A DNA stretch of 64,000 nucleotides from Peptococcaceae bacterium CEB3 (GCA_001029295.1 LDXJ01000049.1:1-64000), one strand, 5' to 3'; counted from the first letter of the stretch, positions 50,793-59,899 are shown. The notes: generated from the sequence alone by a model not told the origin. Translations and numbers: made by a program.

Positions 50793-51693
50793 CCTTGCCT
50801 TCCTCACGAAATCCCGCGCAGGTCTTGGCCGGAGTGCCTTCTGTAACTTCTCGCGGGAGTGCTCCGCTCTGACGTTGCACAAGATCGGTCAAAGTTTGAA
50901 ATTCCTCAATCCCCAGCGTCTCCGCCCGGCAGCGGCTGTCTATCCCGGCCGCCTTCAAGATCTCGACCGTCTCTTCTTTGGCCAAGCCGAGTCCGGCCGC
51001 CAAAGAGTTGGCCACATTTTTGCGCCGCTGCCCAAAAGCGGCTTTCACGACCCGGAAAAAAGGCGTCCGTTCCGCGCGGAAACCGGGGTATGGCCGAGGA
51101 ATCAGCCTGACCACGGCGGATCTGACCTTGGGCGGAGGCCAAAAAGCGGCGGGGGGCACTTCCATCAGCGGCTCCGCCTCCGCGGCTAAGCGCACCGCTA
51201 TGGAAAGGATCCCGTAAGCCTTGCCTCCCGGTGAAGCCAATAGGCGGTCTGCCACCTCTTTCTGCACCATGACCGTCATTTCCGTCAAAAGAGCAGCCTG
51301 GGCCAGGAAATGATTGAGCAGGGGACTCGTTATATAATAAGGCAAATTTCCGATGACGCATCCTTTGCGCCCCGGCCATAGCCTCGCCAGGTCGAGTTTC
51401 AAGGCGTCCCCCAGTAAAATTTCCACCGGAAACCCTCGCAACTCACGCCGGAGCAGGGCCACCTTTTGCGCGTCCACTTCCACAGCCCACATCTCGGCGG
51501 TTTCCCGCGCCAATACCCGGGTCAGCGCACCCAAACCCGGACCTATTTCCAAAAGCGGAATGGCCCCCAGGCAACTGTTCTCGACAATCCCTTGAATGAC
51601 TGAATCATCGACTAAGAAATTCTGTCCCAGTGAATGGTGAGCCCGCGCCCCTTCCCGCAAGAGCCGTTTCGTGTACTGCAGCGCATTTTCCAA
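50782..51693 (-). CDS. ksgA: 16S rRNA dimethyltransferase KsgA
   Basis: Dimethylates two adenosines near the 16S 3' end. About 303 residues: SLGQNFLVDDSVIQGIVE, LLEIGPGLGALTRVL (SAM site), GDALKLDL, VIGNLPYYITSPLLNHFL (catalytic NLPY), AFGQRRKNVANSL. The TTG at 51693 has AAGGAGG nine bases upstream and lies inside the rnmV frame (89-nt overlap). Next to rnmV as in B. subtilis. Confidence 0.95.
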   Translation of the reverse strand: MENALQYTKRLLREGARAHHSLGQNFLVDDSVIQGIVENSCLGAIPLLEIGPGLGALTRVLARETAEMWAVEVDAQKVALLRRELRGFPVEILLGDALKLDLARLWPGRKGCVIGNLPYYITSPLLNHFLAQAALLTEMTVMVQKEVADRLLASPGGKAYGILSIAVRLAAEAEPLMEVPPAAFWPPPKVRSAVVRLIPRPYPGFRAERTPFFRVVKAAFGQRRKNVANSLAAGLGLAKEETVEILKAAGIDSRCRAETLGIEEFQTLTDLVQRQSGALPREVTEGTPAKTCAGFREEGKDEA

Positions 51694-52255
51694 CCGCTTC
51701 AACCTCCTTGACAACCTGCCGGAACTCAGTCCGGGAAACGCCAAACCGGTTCAAGCGGTGCAAAAACTGTTTGGCGTTGGCCTCACCAATGCCCAAGAGG
51801 TGCCCCGCCTCCCTGCGCTTATCTCCGGAGGAAACTTTCCCCGCCAACCCAGCCTCGATTAAGTCATTCATGCCAAAGACCTCTTCTGTGGCTCCGGAAG
51901 CGGGGCACACCCTTTGAACACGGGCAAAAGCCTTGCGGATTTCCTCCCCCGAGGCATTTTCCACCCCAATCTCTCCCCGCCGGCGGGCCGCCCGCTGCGG
52001 CAGAAAAACATGCCGGGCTTCCGGTACCCGGCGGCGAATCCGCTCCCGAATGCGCTCACCCACGGAGTCCGGATCCGTGAAAATGATCACCCCGCGTTTT
52101 TCGGCCATCCCCGCGATATAATCCAACTTCTCGCGGCTGAGGCCATAACCTTCGGTCCAGAGGATATCCACCGGCCCCAAGGCTCGCCTCACCGCCTCGG
52201 CGTCGTTTTTCCCTTCCACGACGATAAGCTGTTCAATTACTTCTGTCCCTTTCAC
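51605..52255 (-). CDS. rnmV: Ribonuclease M5
   Basis: Matures the ends of 5S rRNA precursor. About 216 residues from the GTG at 52255. Toprim domain: QLIVVEGKNDAEAVRRALG, and IIFTDPDSVGERIRERI; C-terminal part LGIGEANAKQFLHRLNRFGVSRTEF. AAAGGA is six nt upstream; a second GTG 21 nt earlier lies in a duplicate of this region. Overlaps ksgA. Confidence 0.93.
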   Translation of the reverse strand: MKGTEVIEQLIVVEGKNDAEAVRRALGPVDILWTEGYGLSREKLDYIAGMAEKRGVIIFTDPDSVGERIRERIRRRVPEARHVFLPQRAARRRGEIGVENASGEEIRKAFARVQRVCPASGATEEVFGMNDLIEAGLAGKVSSGDKRREAGHLLGIGEANAKQFLHRLNRFGVSRTEFRQVVKEVEAVGKCAAVHETALAGRGAGSPFTGTEFLSR

Positions 52256-52292
52256 CCTTATTCCTTTCCCTTTCACCCTTATCCCTTTGTCC
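52243..52292. repeat. ~22-bp duplicated initiation region of rnmV
   Basis: Minus strand ATAAGGGTGAAAGGGA occurs twice in tandem, each with a GTG start in frame preceded by a purine-rich site. The duplication adds seven codons if the upstream start is used. Confidence 0.7.
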
Positions 52293-52381
52293 GGCCCCTT
52301 TTATCGCACGGCCGAGCCGCTTTATACGCCAATCAGATCTTAACAGAAAATGAACGGATTGCCAAGGCGAGCCGAAGCGGG

Positions 52382-52417
52382 AAAAACAAACGGACAGGGC
52401 TGAATTTCCTGTCCGTT
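52382..52417 (-). terminator. Intrinsic terminator of the GH18 lipoprotein gene
   Basis: Minus strand ACGGACAGG / CCTGTCCGT with an 8-nt loop, then TTGTTTTT. It lies just beyond the dispersed repeat copy 2. Confidence 0.85.
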
Positions 52418-52449
52418 CCCGAAACTCCCGGTATGCTTTATCCAATCGT

Positions 52450-52536
52450 CACTGAAGTCATCCTCACCGCACAAGTATTCTTTCAAAGCTTGCGGTTCGG
52501 CGATAGTGTCCATAGGACACTGTCGTGATGTTCAGC
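52450..52536 (-). repeat. 87-bp dispersed repeat, copy 2
   Basis: Six differences and no gaps against 30094-30180. Same hairpins; its minus-strand frame starts ATG and reads MDTIAEPQA...LCGEDDF. Located 8 bp after the GH18 stop and before that gene's terminator, the same setting as copy 1 after prsA. Confidence 0.85.
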
Positions 52537-52544
52537 CTTAGAGT

Positions 52545-53693
52545 CTACTTTCCGGGCTTGGCAGTGCCGAAAACTTTAGCCACGTCATTCCAGATCGAGG
52601 GATCCTCCATACCGAGACGCCATATGGCAACCCCGTGCAACTGGTGTTTTTCGGCGTATTGCATTTTCACATTTAAACTCTCGGCGTTCTCCAGGTAAAC
52701 TTCATGCCGCACTCCCTTAGCCGTATATTGGTAATGCGGAACCTGGTTGTGAGCATCATAGAGAAGCGGCGCCCCGTATTTTTTGGCGTTGGCCATAGCC
52801 TGGGCATAGGACTGATACACCGGCTGGGTGGGTTTGTTAGAACCCCAGTCATAAGAGTAAACCGGGAGACCCATGACAATCTTGTCCTTAGGTATTTTGC
52901 CCAGGGCGTAGGTAATCACCCTATTGACCCAACCGTTGGCCGCGATCGGTCCCTGAGTGGTCCCTGTTCCGTGTTCGTCATAGGTCATTAAGACCACCTG
53001 GTCTGCCGCTTTGCCAATGGCGGCATAGTCGTAGGCTCCCGACCACAAATCCTTGGGATCGTCCACGTACTTGGCCGGTATCGAGATATTGAGCACTTTG
53101 TCCTTGGCTTTCAAAGCCGTATGCAGAGCGCTGACAAAAGCGGAGAAATCGTTCCGGTCCGCGGGCGGGGTCTTCTCTATATCTATGGAAATCCCGTCCC
53201 AGCCGTCTTTCGTGGTCAAGTTGACGAGGTTGGAGACAAACCTGGCCCGGGTCGCCGGATTGGACAAGACTCTCTGCACCAGATTGGCATCAAACCCACC
53301 GCCGGCCATATTGTCCACCAGGGCATACGCTTTGGCCCCATGCTTCTGGACCAAGGTCTTCAGGCTCAGGTTCACCTTGCCGCTCGGCTTTACATTCCCG
53401 TTACCGTCGAAAGTGTACCAGAAAAAAGCGACTTCATCCAAAACATTGAGGTGTTGGATCATTGATGCCTTAGAACCCGCCACCGGACCTTCGCTGTCTG
53501 TGTAGAAACCCATCACCACGCGCTTGTTCGCGCCTAAAACATCCTGCCGCGTCGCCTCCGCCTGAGGGGGTTGCCCGGCGTCCGTCATTTTCTGCGGTTG
53601 CTGCGGCTGCGGACTTTGAGGCACACTGCCGCAACCCGCCATCGAAACCAACATGAGGCTGCTTATGACGATCAAAGTCAGAAACCTCTTCAT
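52545..53693 (-). CDS. GH18-family lipoprotein (chitinase-like, spore-peptidoglycan type)
   Basis: 382 residues. Signal peptide with lipobox (LVSMAGC, cysteine near 21), then a Pro/Gln-rich linker and the GH18 TIM barrel. The catalytic DxxDxDxE site is seen as DGWDGISIDIE; QVVLMTYDEHGTG, MGLPVYSYDWG and GVAIWRLGMEDPSIW match the YaaH/YdhD-type GH18 domains that act on muramic-lactam peptidoglycan in spores. No LysM repeats. Alternatively a cell-surface glucosaminidase. Starts with AAGGAG-type site before ATG. Confidence 0.88.
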   Translation of the reverse strand: MKRFLTLIVISSLMLVSMAGCGSVPQSPQPQQPQKMTDAGQPPQAEATRQDVLGANKRVVMGFYTDSEGPVAGSKASMIQHLNVLDEVAFFWYTFDGNGNVKPSGKVNLSLKTLVQKHGAKAYALVDNMAGGGFDANLVQRVLSNPATRARFVSNLVNLTTKDGWDGISIDIEKTPPADRNDFSAFVSALHTALKAKDKVLNISIPAKYVDDPKDLWSGAYDYAAIGKAADQVVLMTYDEHGTGTTQGPIAANGWVNRVITYALGKIPKDKIVMGLPVYSYDWGSNKPTQPVYQSYAQAMANAKKYGAPLLYDAHNQVPHYQYTAKGVRHEVYLENAESLNVKMQYAEKHQLHGVAIWRLGMEDPSIWNDVAKVFGTAKPGK

Positions 53694-53780
53694 CTTCAGT
53701 TCAACTCCTTATGTTAGGTTCGTTCCTGACTTTAATCTTGCCCCATTCATAAGCGGTTATGTGTTAAAGAAATTTCCAGA

Positions 53781-53810
53781 GAAAAACCGACCGCAATTTT
53801 TCTCGGCCGG
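53781..53810 (-). terminator. Intrinsic terminator of cwlD
   Basis: Minus strand CCGGCCG / CGGTCGG (7 bp, one G-U) followed by TTTTTCTC, ~50 bp past the cwlD stop. Confidence 0.65.
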
Positions 53811-53856
53811 AAAGTAACCTTGTCGGAAGGTAGTCTTGCGCCGGTCCGCCTCACCC

Positions 53857-54570
53857 TTAGGGAAGCCCGAAATACCCGCCGATCCCCTTGGCTATGGCGT
53901 GAGCCAAATATTCCAGATACCAGGGTTGTTGAAGCTTTTTCAACTCGGCCGGATTGTTCAAATACCCTACTTCGACGATGACGGCCGGCATACCGCAATT
54001 CTTGAGCAAATAAAAATCCCCCGGCTTGGCGATTCGCCGGTTCATCCCGGGTACTTTGATCAACTCCCGCTGAATCGCTTCCGCCAGCCGAGTGCTCTCA
54101 ACGGAATCCGGGTTATAGAAGGTCTCCGCCCCGGATTTTAAGCCACCTTTAGTCGCGTTGACGTGGATACTGACCAAGACATCCGCTTTGGCACTGTTGG
54201 CTAAATTGATCCGGTAATTAAGGTCCGTTTGCTTCTTGGAAGTCCTCCCTCTGACACCCTCCGCAACATAGTCCTCATCCTCATCCCGGGTCAGGATCGC
54301 CTTCATTCCACTCGGCTTGAGCTGTTCGGCCACCCGGGCCGCGATCTCGAGATTAATCTCCTTTTCATAGATCCCCAGCTTGCTCACGGCACCCGGATCA
54401 TACCCGCCGTGCCCCGGATCGATAACCACCGTATGAGCTCCGCTCATTTGACTGCTCACTGCGGCGGAGCCTTGCCGTACCACGGAAAAAACCAAGGAAA
54501 TCATGACGGCCAGGACAACAGCCATCGCCAGGTTACGAGTCCTCCCCGGAATGAGCGCAAGCCGTCTCAT
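53857..54570 (-). CDS. cwlD: N-acetylmuramoyl-L-alanine amidase CwlD
   Basis: Removes the peptide from muramic acid to allow muramic-delta-lactam formation in the spore cortex. 237 residues: N-terminal membrane anchor (AMAVVLAVMISLVFSVV), zinc amidase_3 domain with VIDPGHGGYDPGAV, YEKEINLEIAARVAEQL, LTRDEDEDY, VSIHVNA and PAVIVEVGYLNNPAE. Length fits the family. Between a GH18 gene and yabE here; in B. subtilis it lies elsewhere. Might instead be a vegetative amidase. Confidence 0.88.
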   Translation of the reverse strand: MRRLALIPGRTRNLAMAVVLAVMISLVFSVVRQGSAAVSSQMSGAHTVVIDPGHGGYDPGAVSKLGIYEKEINLEIAARVAEQLKPSGMKAILTRDEDEDYVAEGVRGRTSKKQTDLNYRINLANSAKADVLVSIHVNATKGGLKSGAETFYNPDSVESTRLAEAIQRELIKVPGMNRRIAKPGDFYLLKNCGMPAVIVEVGYLNNPAELKKLQQPWYLEYLAHAIAKGIGGYFGLP

Positions 54571-54640
54571 AATCCCCCTCCTCCTCTCCCCTTATACGTA
54601 AGGATATGTTCAGGCCCAAGGCATCATTCGCGCTCACGCC

Positions 54641-54672
54641 AAAAAGGCCTGAGTCCTGAGACTCAAGCCTTT
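54641..54672 (-). terminator. Intrinsic terminator of yabE
   Basis: Minus strand AAAGGCTTGAGTC / GACTCAGGCCTTT (13 bp, one G-U, loop TCAG) followed by TT. About 48 bp past the yabE stop. Confidence 0.88.
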
Positions 54673-54719
54673 CCGCTCCGGTTTCCCGGCACCTGTCTTA
54701 CCGTTTGTGTCTGCCCGCC

Positions 54720-55892
54720 TCACTTCACGTAGACAACCACACTCCGTACTCCCCAGGCTTCGGCCGCCTGCGGGGTATCCATATAAAGATCGATGCGATT
54801 GCCCTTAATATCCGCTCCCGTGTCAAGTGCCTGCGCATCCCCGTAACCCTCAACATAGAGCCGGGTCCCCAAAGGAATGACCCCCGGGTCTACGGCCACC
54901 ACCCCCCATCGCGCGGGAGCACCGGTCGCCGTGTCCGGATTGAGTTGGGAATAAGCGGTCGCCCGCATGATGTAGGCCTTGCGGAAATTAATAACTCGGC
55001 CGCCCCGGGAAACCGAAGTTTCCGCCCCGCGAGAAATGACTTCGTTGACAGGCGGTCGAATGACCCTTTGCGCTAAGACCTTACTGCTCACTTCTTTGCC
55101 GTCTGCCAGAGTCACTTGAACGGTTTGTTCTTCCAAACCGTTGGCACCGCTCGTCACCAGGCGGTCCGGAAACCCTACCGGGAAATTCGCCGGTTGGGTC
55201 ACGACCTGATAAGGAACAGCGGTGCGAATCGTCTCTTTCTTCTGAGTAACCCGCACTAGCGTAAGATGATCTCCCGCCCGGATGATGTGGTTCAGAGGCA
55301 GGGACACTTTGTCCAGGGGTCCCAGGGTGAGGCCCAGTTTCTTCAAAGCGGCGGCCACCGTACGCGGAGCCAGGTTCGCGACCCACTGCCGGCCGTCCGC
55401 CGTCACGTCCAGAGCCACAGCCCGGCGCACATCGATCTCCATCCCCGGAGACAAAGCCCGGCTGCGCGCCACGTTGACCTCGTCCGTCGGCTTCAGACTC
55501 AAGCCAAACCTCCGGGAAAGGCTGTTGAGAGCATCCCCCACATTGTCCCCGGCCGACCGGGTGAAAATGATCTGCCCGTCAACATTGAGCTTAATCGGAA
55601 CGCTGCGTTGGACCTCAATCTCCAGTCCCGGGTGGATGGGCGTATCCCGCGCCGGAAACACCCGGTCCTCGGGGTAAATGTGCAGGCCGGCATGGGCCAG
55701 CGCCCCGCCGACCGTACCGCTGAAGGTCGTGATATGAACCGTCTTGTTGTCAATTTTCACTTCAATGGATTGAACCCGCCAGAGTATGAGGGGAACGGCT
55801 AAGACACAAACGAGGATCAGCGACAGGATAATCTGGGTTAACCTTGAGGTTCGAACTTTGGTGAGAACCTTGGCTCGAAGATCCAAAACCAT
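54720..55892 (-). CDS. yabE: YabE-like cell-wall protein (DUF348-G5-3D)
   Basis: About 390 residues. An N-terminal membrane anchor (IILSLILVCVLAVPLIL), three ubiquitin-like DUF348 domains (SIEVKIDNKTVHITT, IKLNVDGQIIFTRS, VALDVTADGRQWV), a G5 domain (TIRTAVPYQVVTQPANFPVG) and a C-terminal 3D domain with three conserved aspartates (AVDPGVIPLGTRLYVEGYGDAQALDTGADIKGNRIDLY in parts). Rpf-like lytic transglycosylase candidate acting on peptidoglycan. The ATG at 55892 has GGAGG 11 nt upstream. Paralogue of the neighbouring 3D protein. Confidence 0.92.
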   Translation of the reverse strand: MVLDLRAKVLTKVRTSRLTQIILSLILVCVLAVPLILWRVQSIEVKIDNKTVHITTFSGTVGGALAHAGLHIYPEDRVFPARDTPIHPGLEIEVQRSVPIKLNVDGQIIFTRSAGDNVGDALNSLSRRFGLSLKPTDEVNVARSRALSPGMEIDVRRAVALDVTADGRQWVANLAPRTVAAALKKLGLTLGPLDKVSLPLNHIIRAGDHLTLVRVTQKKETIRTAVPYQVVTQPANFPVGFPDRLVTSGANGLEEQTVQVTLADGKEVSSKVLAQRVIRPPVNEVISRGAETSVSRGGRVINFRKAYIMRATAYSQLNPDTATGAPARWGVVAVDPGVIPLGTRLYVEGYGDAQALDTGADIKGNRIDLYMDTPQAAEAWGVRSVVVYVK

Positions 55893-55964
55893 TAAACAAT
55901 ATCCCTCCAATATCCAATCTCACCTGCAACCTCATTGTAAAGCATAAGTGGTTAGTTGTCAAAA

Positions 55965-56777
55965 TTACCCTGCTTTAAGGAGATAGATCTTGATGGGACG
56001 CCTGCCCCAATCAATACACTCCCGCTCACTGGGGAAAAAAAGGTCGATCCTCTTGCCCAGGATAGCTCCCCCGGTGTCCGCCGCCACAGCGTAGCCGTAG
56101 CCCTCGACATAGACCCGGCTGCCCATGGGAATAACCCTCGGATCGACCGCGATCAATCCCCGGTGCGGATAGACACCACTGGCCGTAGGATTGCCGGTGT
56201 AAGTATACGCCGTGGCCTCTACCGTAAAGGCCCTGGTCACTCGGAGCCGGGCCACGTCGGCCGGTTCCCCGGGGACCGTTTTGCTGTTTTGCAGGATCAC
56301 CCGTTTCTGGGGCTGAGCCAGCACGGATTCCTCAACCACGGTCTGCCTCACACGTCCCGCTGTCCGCACCACCTTGAAGACCCGGCGTTCCGTGCCTTGG
56401 CTTCCTTCCGCCAAGATCTCCTTCATGCCGGGAGGCAAGGCCCTTGTTTCCCGATATTCAACCGGAACGGGCAATGGTATCTCTTGAGTCCGGTACGCGA
56501 CGAAGGTAGGGGCGGCCTTGGGCTGGGCCGGGGGAGCCGCCCTCTGCAAAGTCAGCCGGTTGAAGCGGCCGGATCCCGGTTCCGCCTCGGTGACACTCCC
56601 CGAACTCTTACCCACAGGCTGAACCTGATGTGCCGGCGCCGCCGGAACCCCGGCTTTACTCAACGTCCCGAGAAAACTCGTTCCCGCTACCAGGGCTATG
56701 GCGGTGCCGAAATAAGTACTCCAAAGCTTGGTCGTTCGCCAGTAATCCGTGTAGGTGCTGATAGGCAGAGAATACAT
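55965..56777 (-). CDS. 3D-domain cell-wall protein with G5-like region
   Basis: About 270 residues. N-terminal membrane segment (about 22-40, FGTAIALVAGTSFLGTL), Ala/Pro-rich linker, a G5-like segment (YRTQEIPLPVPVEYRETRALPPGMKEI) and a C-terminal 3D domain (ATAYTYTGNPTASG, LIAVDPRVIPMGSRVYVEG, AADTGGAILGKRIDLFF). Likely a muralytic enzyme like the adjacent YabE; they may be products of a duplication with domain loss. ATG at 56777, AAAGGAGGGG upstream. Separated from tatD by a terminator. Confidence 0.9.
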   Translation of the reverse strand: MYSLPISTYTDYWRTTKLWSTYFGTAIALVAGTSFLGTLSKAGVPAAPAHQVQPVGKSSGSVTEAEPGSGRFNRLTLQRAAPPAQPKAAPTFVAYRTQEIPLPVPVEYRETRALPPGMKEILAEGSQGTERRVFKVVRTAGRVRQTVVEESVLAQPQKRVILQNSKTVPGEPADVARLRVTRAFTVEATAYTYTGNPTASGVYPHRGLIAVDPRVIPMGSRVYVEGYGYAVAADTGGAILGKRIDLFFPSERECIDWGRRPIKIYLLKAG

Positions 56778-56858
56778 AATTGCCCCTCCTTTCTTCAGTC
56801 GGCAAAGCAAAGAATTGTCGCCTCTCCCCAAAGATTTCTATGCGCTGAGGACAAAAAA

Positions 56859-56882
56859 AAGAACCCCGGCACCGGGGTTTTA
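56859..56882 (-). terminator. Intrinsic terminator of tatD
   Basis: Minus strand AACCCCGG / CCGGGGTT followed by CTTTTTTTT; the stem begins within the tatD stop codon. Confidence 0.88.
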
Positions 56883-57656
56883 ACCCTCAGCGTCGGGAAT
56901 TCCGAACAGCCTGCCCGCATTCTTGGCCGCCTGGGAACCGATTTCCTCCGGAGACTGTCCCCTTACCTCAGCCAAACGCTCCACCACTTGGCGCACGTAG
57001 GCCGGTTCATTGCGCTTTCCCCTGTAGGGTTCAGGCGTAAGATAAGGCGAGTCCGTCTCGACCATGAAGCGGTCGGAAGGGACATTTTTCGCCACTTCCA
57101 GCACCTGCCTGGCGTTTTTATAAGTCAAGGGGCCTCCGAAAGAAAGATAGAAGCCCAAAGAGAGCAACTCCTTGGCCATTTCCCAAGAGCCGGAATAGAC
57201 GTGAAAGACTCCGCCCTTCTCCGGCGGGTATTCCTTGACCGTAGTCAGGACATCCCGGTGGGCATCCCGGTTGTGAACAATAATCGGCAAGCCTAAGCCG
57301 TTAGCCAGTTCTATCTGCCGTATAAAGACCTCCTTTTGTACCCCTCGGGGAGAAAGGTCTCGGTAATAATCCAAACCGATCTCACCCCAGGCCACCACTT
57401 TCGGTCGCTTAGCCAGCTTGATCAGCTCATCCCAGACCTCCGGGTCCGCGCCTTCGGCATCATGAGGGTGAATTCCCACCGCTGCCCAGATAAACGGGGT
57501 TTTGGCCGCTAATTCTACGGCGGCTCGGGATGAGGGCAAATCATAGCCCGGATTGAGAATACGGTAGACTCCGGCCGCCTGAGCCCGCGCCACCGTCTCG
57601 CGGAAATCCCCCCGGAAACGCGGATCATCCAAATGGGCATGCGTATCCCAAATCAT
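56880..57656 (-). CDS. tatD: TatD family metal-dependent hydrolase
   Basis: DNase / hydrolase with a metal-binding TIM barrel. 258 residues, normal length. DTHAHLDDPRF, AAVGIHPHDAE, VVAWGEIGLDYYRD, PIIVHNRDAHRDVL, FHVYSGSWEMA and VETDSPYLTPEPYRGKRNEP carry the His, Glu and Asp ligands. Overlaps metG by 4 nt (same order as metG-tatD in B. subtilis). Confidence 0.95.
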   Translation of the reverse strand: MIWDTHAHLDDPRFRGDFRETVARAQAAGVYRILNPGYDLPSSRAAVELAAKTPFIWAAVGIHPHDAEGADPEVWDELIKLAKRPKVVAWGEIGLDYYRDLSPRGVQKEVFIRQIELANGLGLPIIVHNRDAHRDVLTTVKEYPPEKGGVFHVYSGSWEMAKELLSLGFYLSFGGPLTYKNARQVLEVAKNVPSDRFMVETDSPYLTPEPYRGKRNEPAYVRQVVERLAEVRGQSPEEIGSQAAKNAGRLFGIPDAEG

Positions 57657-59713
57657 TTCACCCGCGCACCTCCCGGAATTTTCGAGCTGACCGTTAAAAC
57701 CTCGAGCTCCCCTGCGTGGGAAGCAGCCAGGATCATGCCCTGTGACACAATCCCCCTCAATTTGGCGGGTTTGAGATTGGCAACCACGATCACGTGTTTC
57801 CCCACCAGTTCCTCGGGCCGGTAATAGCCCGCGATTCCAGAAACGATCGTCCGTACCTCCCCGGCTATTTCTATCTCCAGTTTGAGCAATTTGTCGGTCT
57901 TTTCGACTTTTTCGGCTGTCAGCACTCTGGCCACCCGGAAATCCAGGCGGGAAAACTCGTCAATGGTAATTTCCTCTTTAATGGCTTCGAAAGCGGGTGC
58001 GGACACGGCCGTCTCCTCCCCCGCGGAATTAGCCGCAATTTTAATCTCTTCCACCGATCTTCCTCCTAAAGTCAAATCTTTCCCGGGCGCATCCCCGCCC
58101 GAACGGCTTGGCGCGTCCCCGCCCGTACGGCTCCCGCCAACAGACCGGGACTGCTCCTCCACCTCTTCCCGACTCACCCAATCGGACATATCCACCCGGG
58201 GGAAAAGCGGCTCACCTTTCTCAACCTTCGTTCCGGGTTTTAAAGCCTGCCAGCGGGAAAGCCCTTCCCAATCAACCAACTCCGCCTCGGAACTTCCGAG
58301 CAGGACCGCAATCCTGGGCGGCAAGCCGGGCATAAATGGGGCGGTAAAAATGGCAAGCAACCGCACACACTGCGCAAACGTGTTGAGAACATGATCCAGA
58401 CGCCCCTGTGCTTCCGCCTTTCTGGCCAAGACCCAGGGAGCGGTCTCGTCGACATACTTGTTGCAGCGGGCCACAAAACGCCAAATCTGTTCGAGCGCAC
58501 CCGCCGGATTAAACTCTGCCAGGTCTTCTTCGACCGCCAAGCGGACCTCCGCAACCAAATTCTTTAATTCAACCTCCGGAGGACCGTCTTCACCCGGGGC
58601 GGGAACCACCCCGTTCCGGTATTTTACGAGCATCGCCAGACTCCGGGAAACGAAATTGCCCAAGTCATTGGCCAGATCACTGTTAATCCTTTCCACCAGC
58701 TTATCCTCGGCATAGATCCCATCCGTGCCCACCTGCATCTCGCGCAGGAGAAAATAACGGATGGCGTCCGAGCCGTAGCGCCGGATAAGCTCAAAGGAAT
58801 CCTGAACGTTTCCGCGGGACTTGGAAATCTTTCCGCCCTCTTTGCCCAGAAACCAGCCGTGCCCGTAAACCGCCTTGGGCAGCGGAAGTCCCAAGGCCAA
58901 CAGGATGATGGGCCAAATCACCGCGTGAAAGCGCACGATATCTTTGCCCATCAGGTGTAGGTCAGCCGGCCAGTAGTGCCGGTATCTTTCGCCTTCCGGG
59001 TACCCTAAAGCGGAAATGTAGTTGATTAAGGCATCCAGCCACACATAGACCACGTGCTCCCGATCAAACGGAACCTGTATTCCCCAGGGGAAGGTGGTAC
59101 GGGAAACGCAGAGATCGTCCAAGCCGCCCTCGACAAAACGAATCATTTCATTGCGCCTGGATAAGGGTTGGATAAACTCCGGGTGCTCCCGGATGTGTTT
59201 TAAGAGGGTCTCCTGGTACTTTGACATGCGAAAGAAGTAGCTCTCCTCTTGCAAAAGCTCCACCTCTCGCCCGCAGTCCGGATTCGGGCAGCGCCCGTTA
59301 ACCAGCTTGCTTTCCGTCCAGAATGTCTCGCAGGGGGTGCAATACCAACCTTCATATTGCGACTTGTAAATATCCCCCTGCTCAAAAAGCTGGGTGAAAA
59401 TCCGCTGCACCACCCGGTGGTGCCTTTCCTCCGTGGTCCGGATGAAATCATCGTAGGAAATGTCCAACTGCTGCCAAAGCCTTTGAAAATTCTTCACCAC
59501 CCCATCCACATAATCCTTGGGATCCGTATGACGTTCCTGGGCGGTACGTACGATCTTTTGGGCATTTTCATCCGTTCCGGTCAGGAAAAAAACATCATCT
59601 CCCCGCAACCGATGATAACGGGCCAGGGCATCCGCCGCGATGGTAGTGTAGGCCGTCCCGATATGCGGGTTAGAGTTCGGGTAAAAGATCGGTGTGGTAA
59701 GATAAAATTTCAT
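57653..59713 (-). CDS. metG: Methionyl-tRNA synthetase with C-terminal tRNA-binding domain
   Basis: Charges tRNA-Met. About 686 residues. HIG-type signature in YPNSNPHIGTAYTT, zinc finger with CTPCETFW and CPNPDCGREVE, KMSKS as GGKISKSRGNV. A linker near 550-580 contains a GGDAPSR(S) duplication (24-bp DNA repeat, ~58083-58135), followed by an OB-fold EMAP-like tRNA-binding domain (FSRLDFRVARVLTAEKVE). The start is MKFYLTTPIFYPN at 59713; no clear ribosome-binding site precedes it. No T-box was seen upstream. Confidence 0.96.
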   Translation of the reverse strand: MKFYLTTPIFYPNSNPHIGTAYTTIAADALARYHRLRGDDVFFLTGTDENAQKIVRTAQERHTDPKDYVDGVVKNFQRLWQQLDISYDDFIRTTEERHHRVVQRIFTQLFEQGDIYKSQYEGWYCTPCETFWTESKLVNGRCPNPDCGREVELLQEESYFFRMSKYQETLLKHIREHPEFIQPLSRRNEMIRFVEGGLDDLCVSRTTFPWGIQVPFDREHVVYVWLDALINYISALGYPEGERYRHYWPADLHLMGKDIVRFHAVIWPIILLALGLPLPKAVYGHGWFLGKEGGKISKSRGNVQDSFELIRRYGSDAIRYFLLREMQVGTDGIYAEDKLVERINSDLANDLGNFVSRSLAMLVKYRNGVVPAPGEDGPPEVELKNLVAEVRLAVEEDLAEFNPAGALEQIWRFVARCNKYVDETAPWVLARKAEAQGRLDHVLNTFAQCVRLLAIFTAPFMPGLPPRIAVLLGSSEAELVDWEGLSRWQALKPGTKVEKGEPLFPRVDMSDWVSREEVEEQSRSVGGSRTGGDAPSRSGGDAPGKDLTLGGRSVEEIKIAANSAGEETAVSAPAFEAIKEEITIDEFSRLDFRVARVLTAEKVEKTDKLLKLEIEIAGEVRTIVSGIAGYYRPEELVGKHVIVVANLKPAKLRGIVSQGMILAASHAGELEVLTVSSKIPGGARVK

Positions 59714-59848
59714 AAAATATCGGGCGACTTTCGGCAGGAAAAACGCCCACACCTCCTCCGCGTGATTATGCTTGCCTGGGTTGATCTGTGCCAGTATACC
59801 CAGCATTACCCAGTCGCTATACAAAAAACCGTAGTCTGGAAAAACATG

Positions 59849-59877
59849 TTGACTTTTAATGGAACCGTTGGTATCAT
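59849..59877 (+). promoter_or_regulatory. abrB promoter (sigma-A)
   Basis: TTGACT at 59849-59854, 17-bp spacer, TATCAT at 59872-59877; transcription start about 59884. Confidence 0.75.
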
Positions 59878-59892
59878 AAGGTTGTAGGTTCG

Positions 59893-59899
59893 TGTCGAA
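59893..59899 (+). promoter_or_regulatory. Spo0A box downstream of the abrB promoter
   Basis: A perfect TGTCGAA at 59893-59899, roughly +10 from the predicted start. In B. subtilis Spo0A~P represses abrB through 0A boxes in this same downstream position. Confidence 0.7.

Noticed and set aside
55956-57296. 446-codon plus-strand open frame opposite the 3D and tatD genes
   Set aside because: Crosses two genes and a terminator on the other strand; no recognisable motif.
59714-59848. T-box riboswitch upstream of metG
   Set aside because: No T-box core (GGGTGGNACCGCG-like) or specifier hairpin was found; the same holds upstream of lysS.
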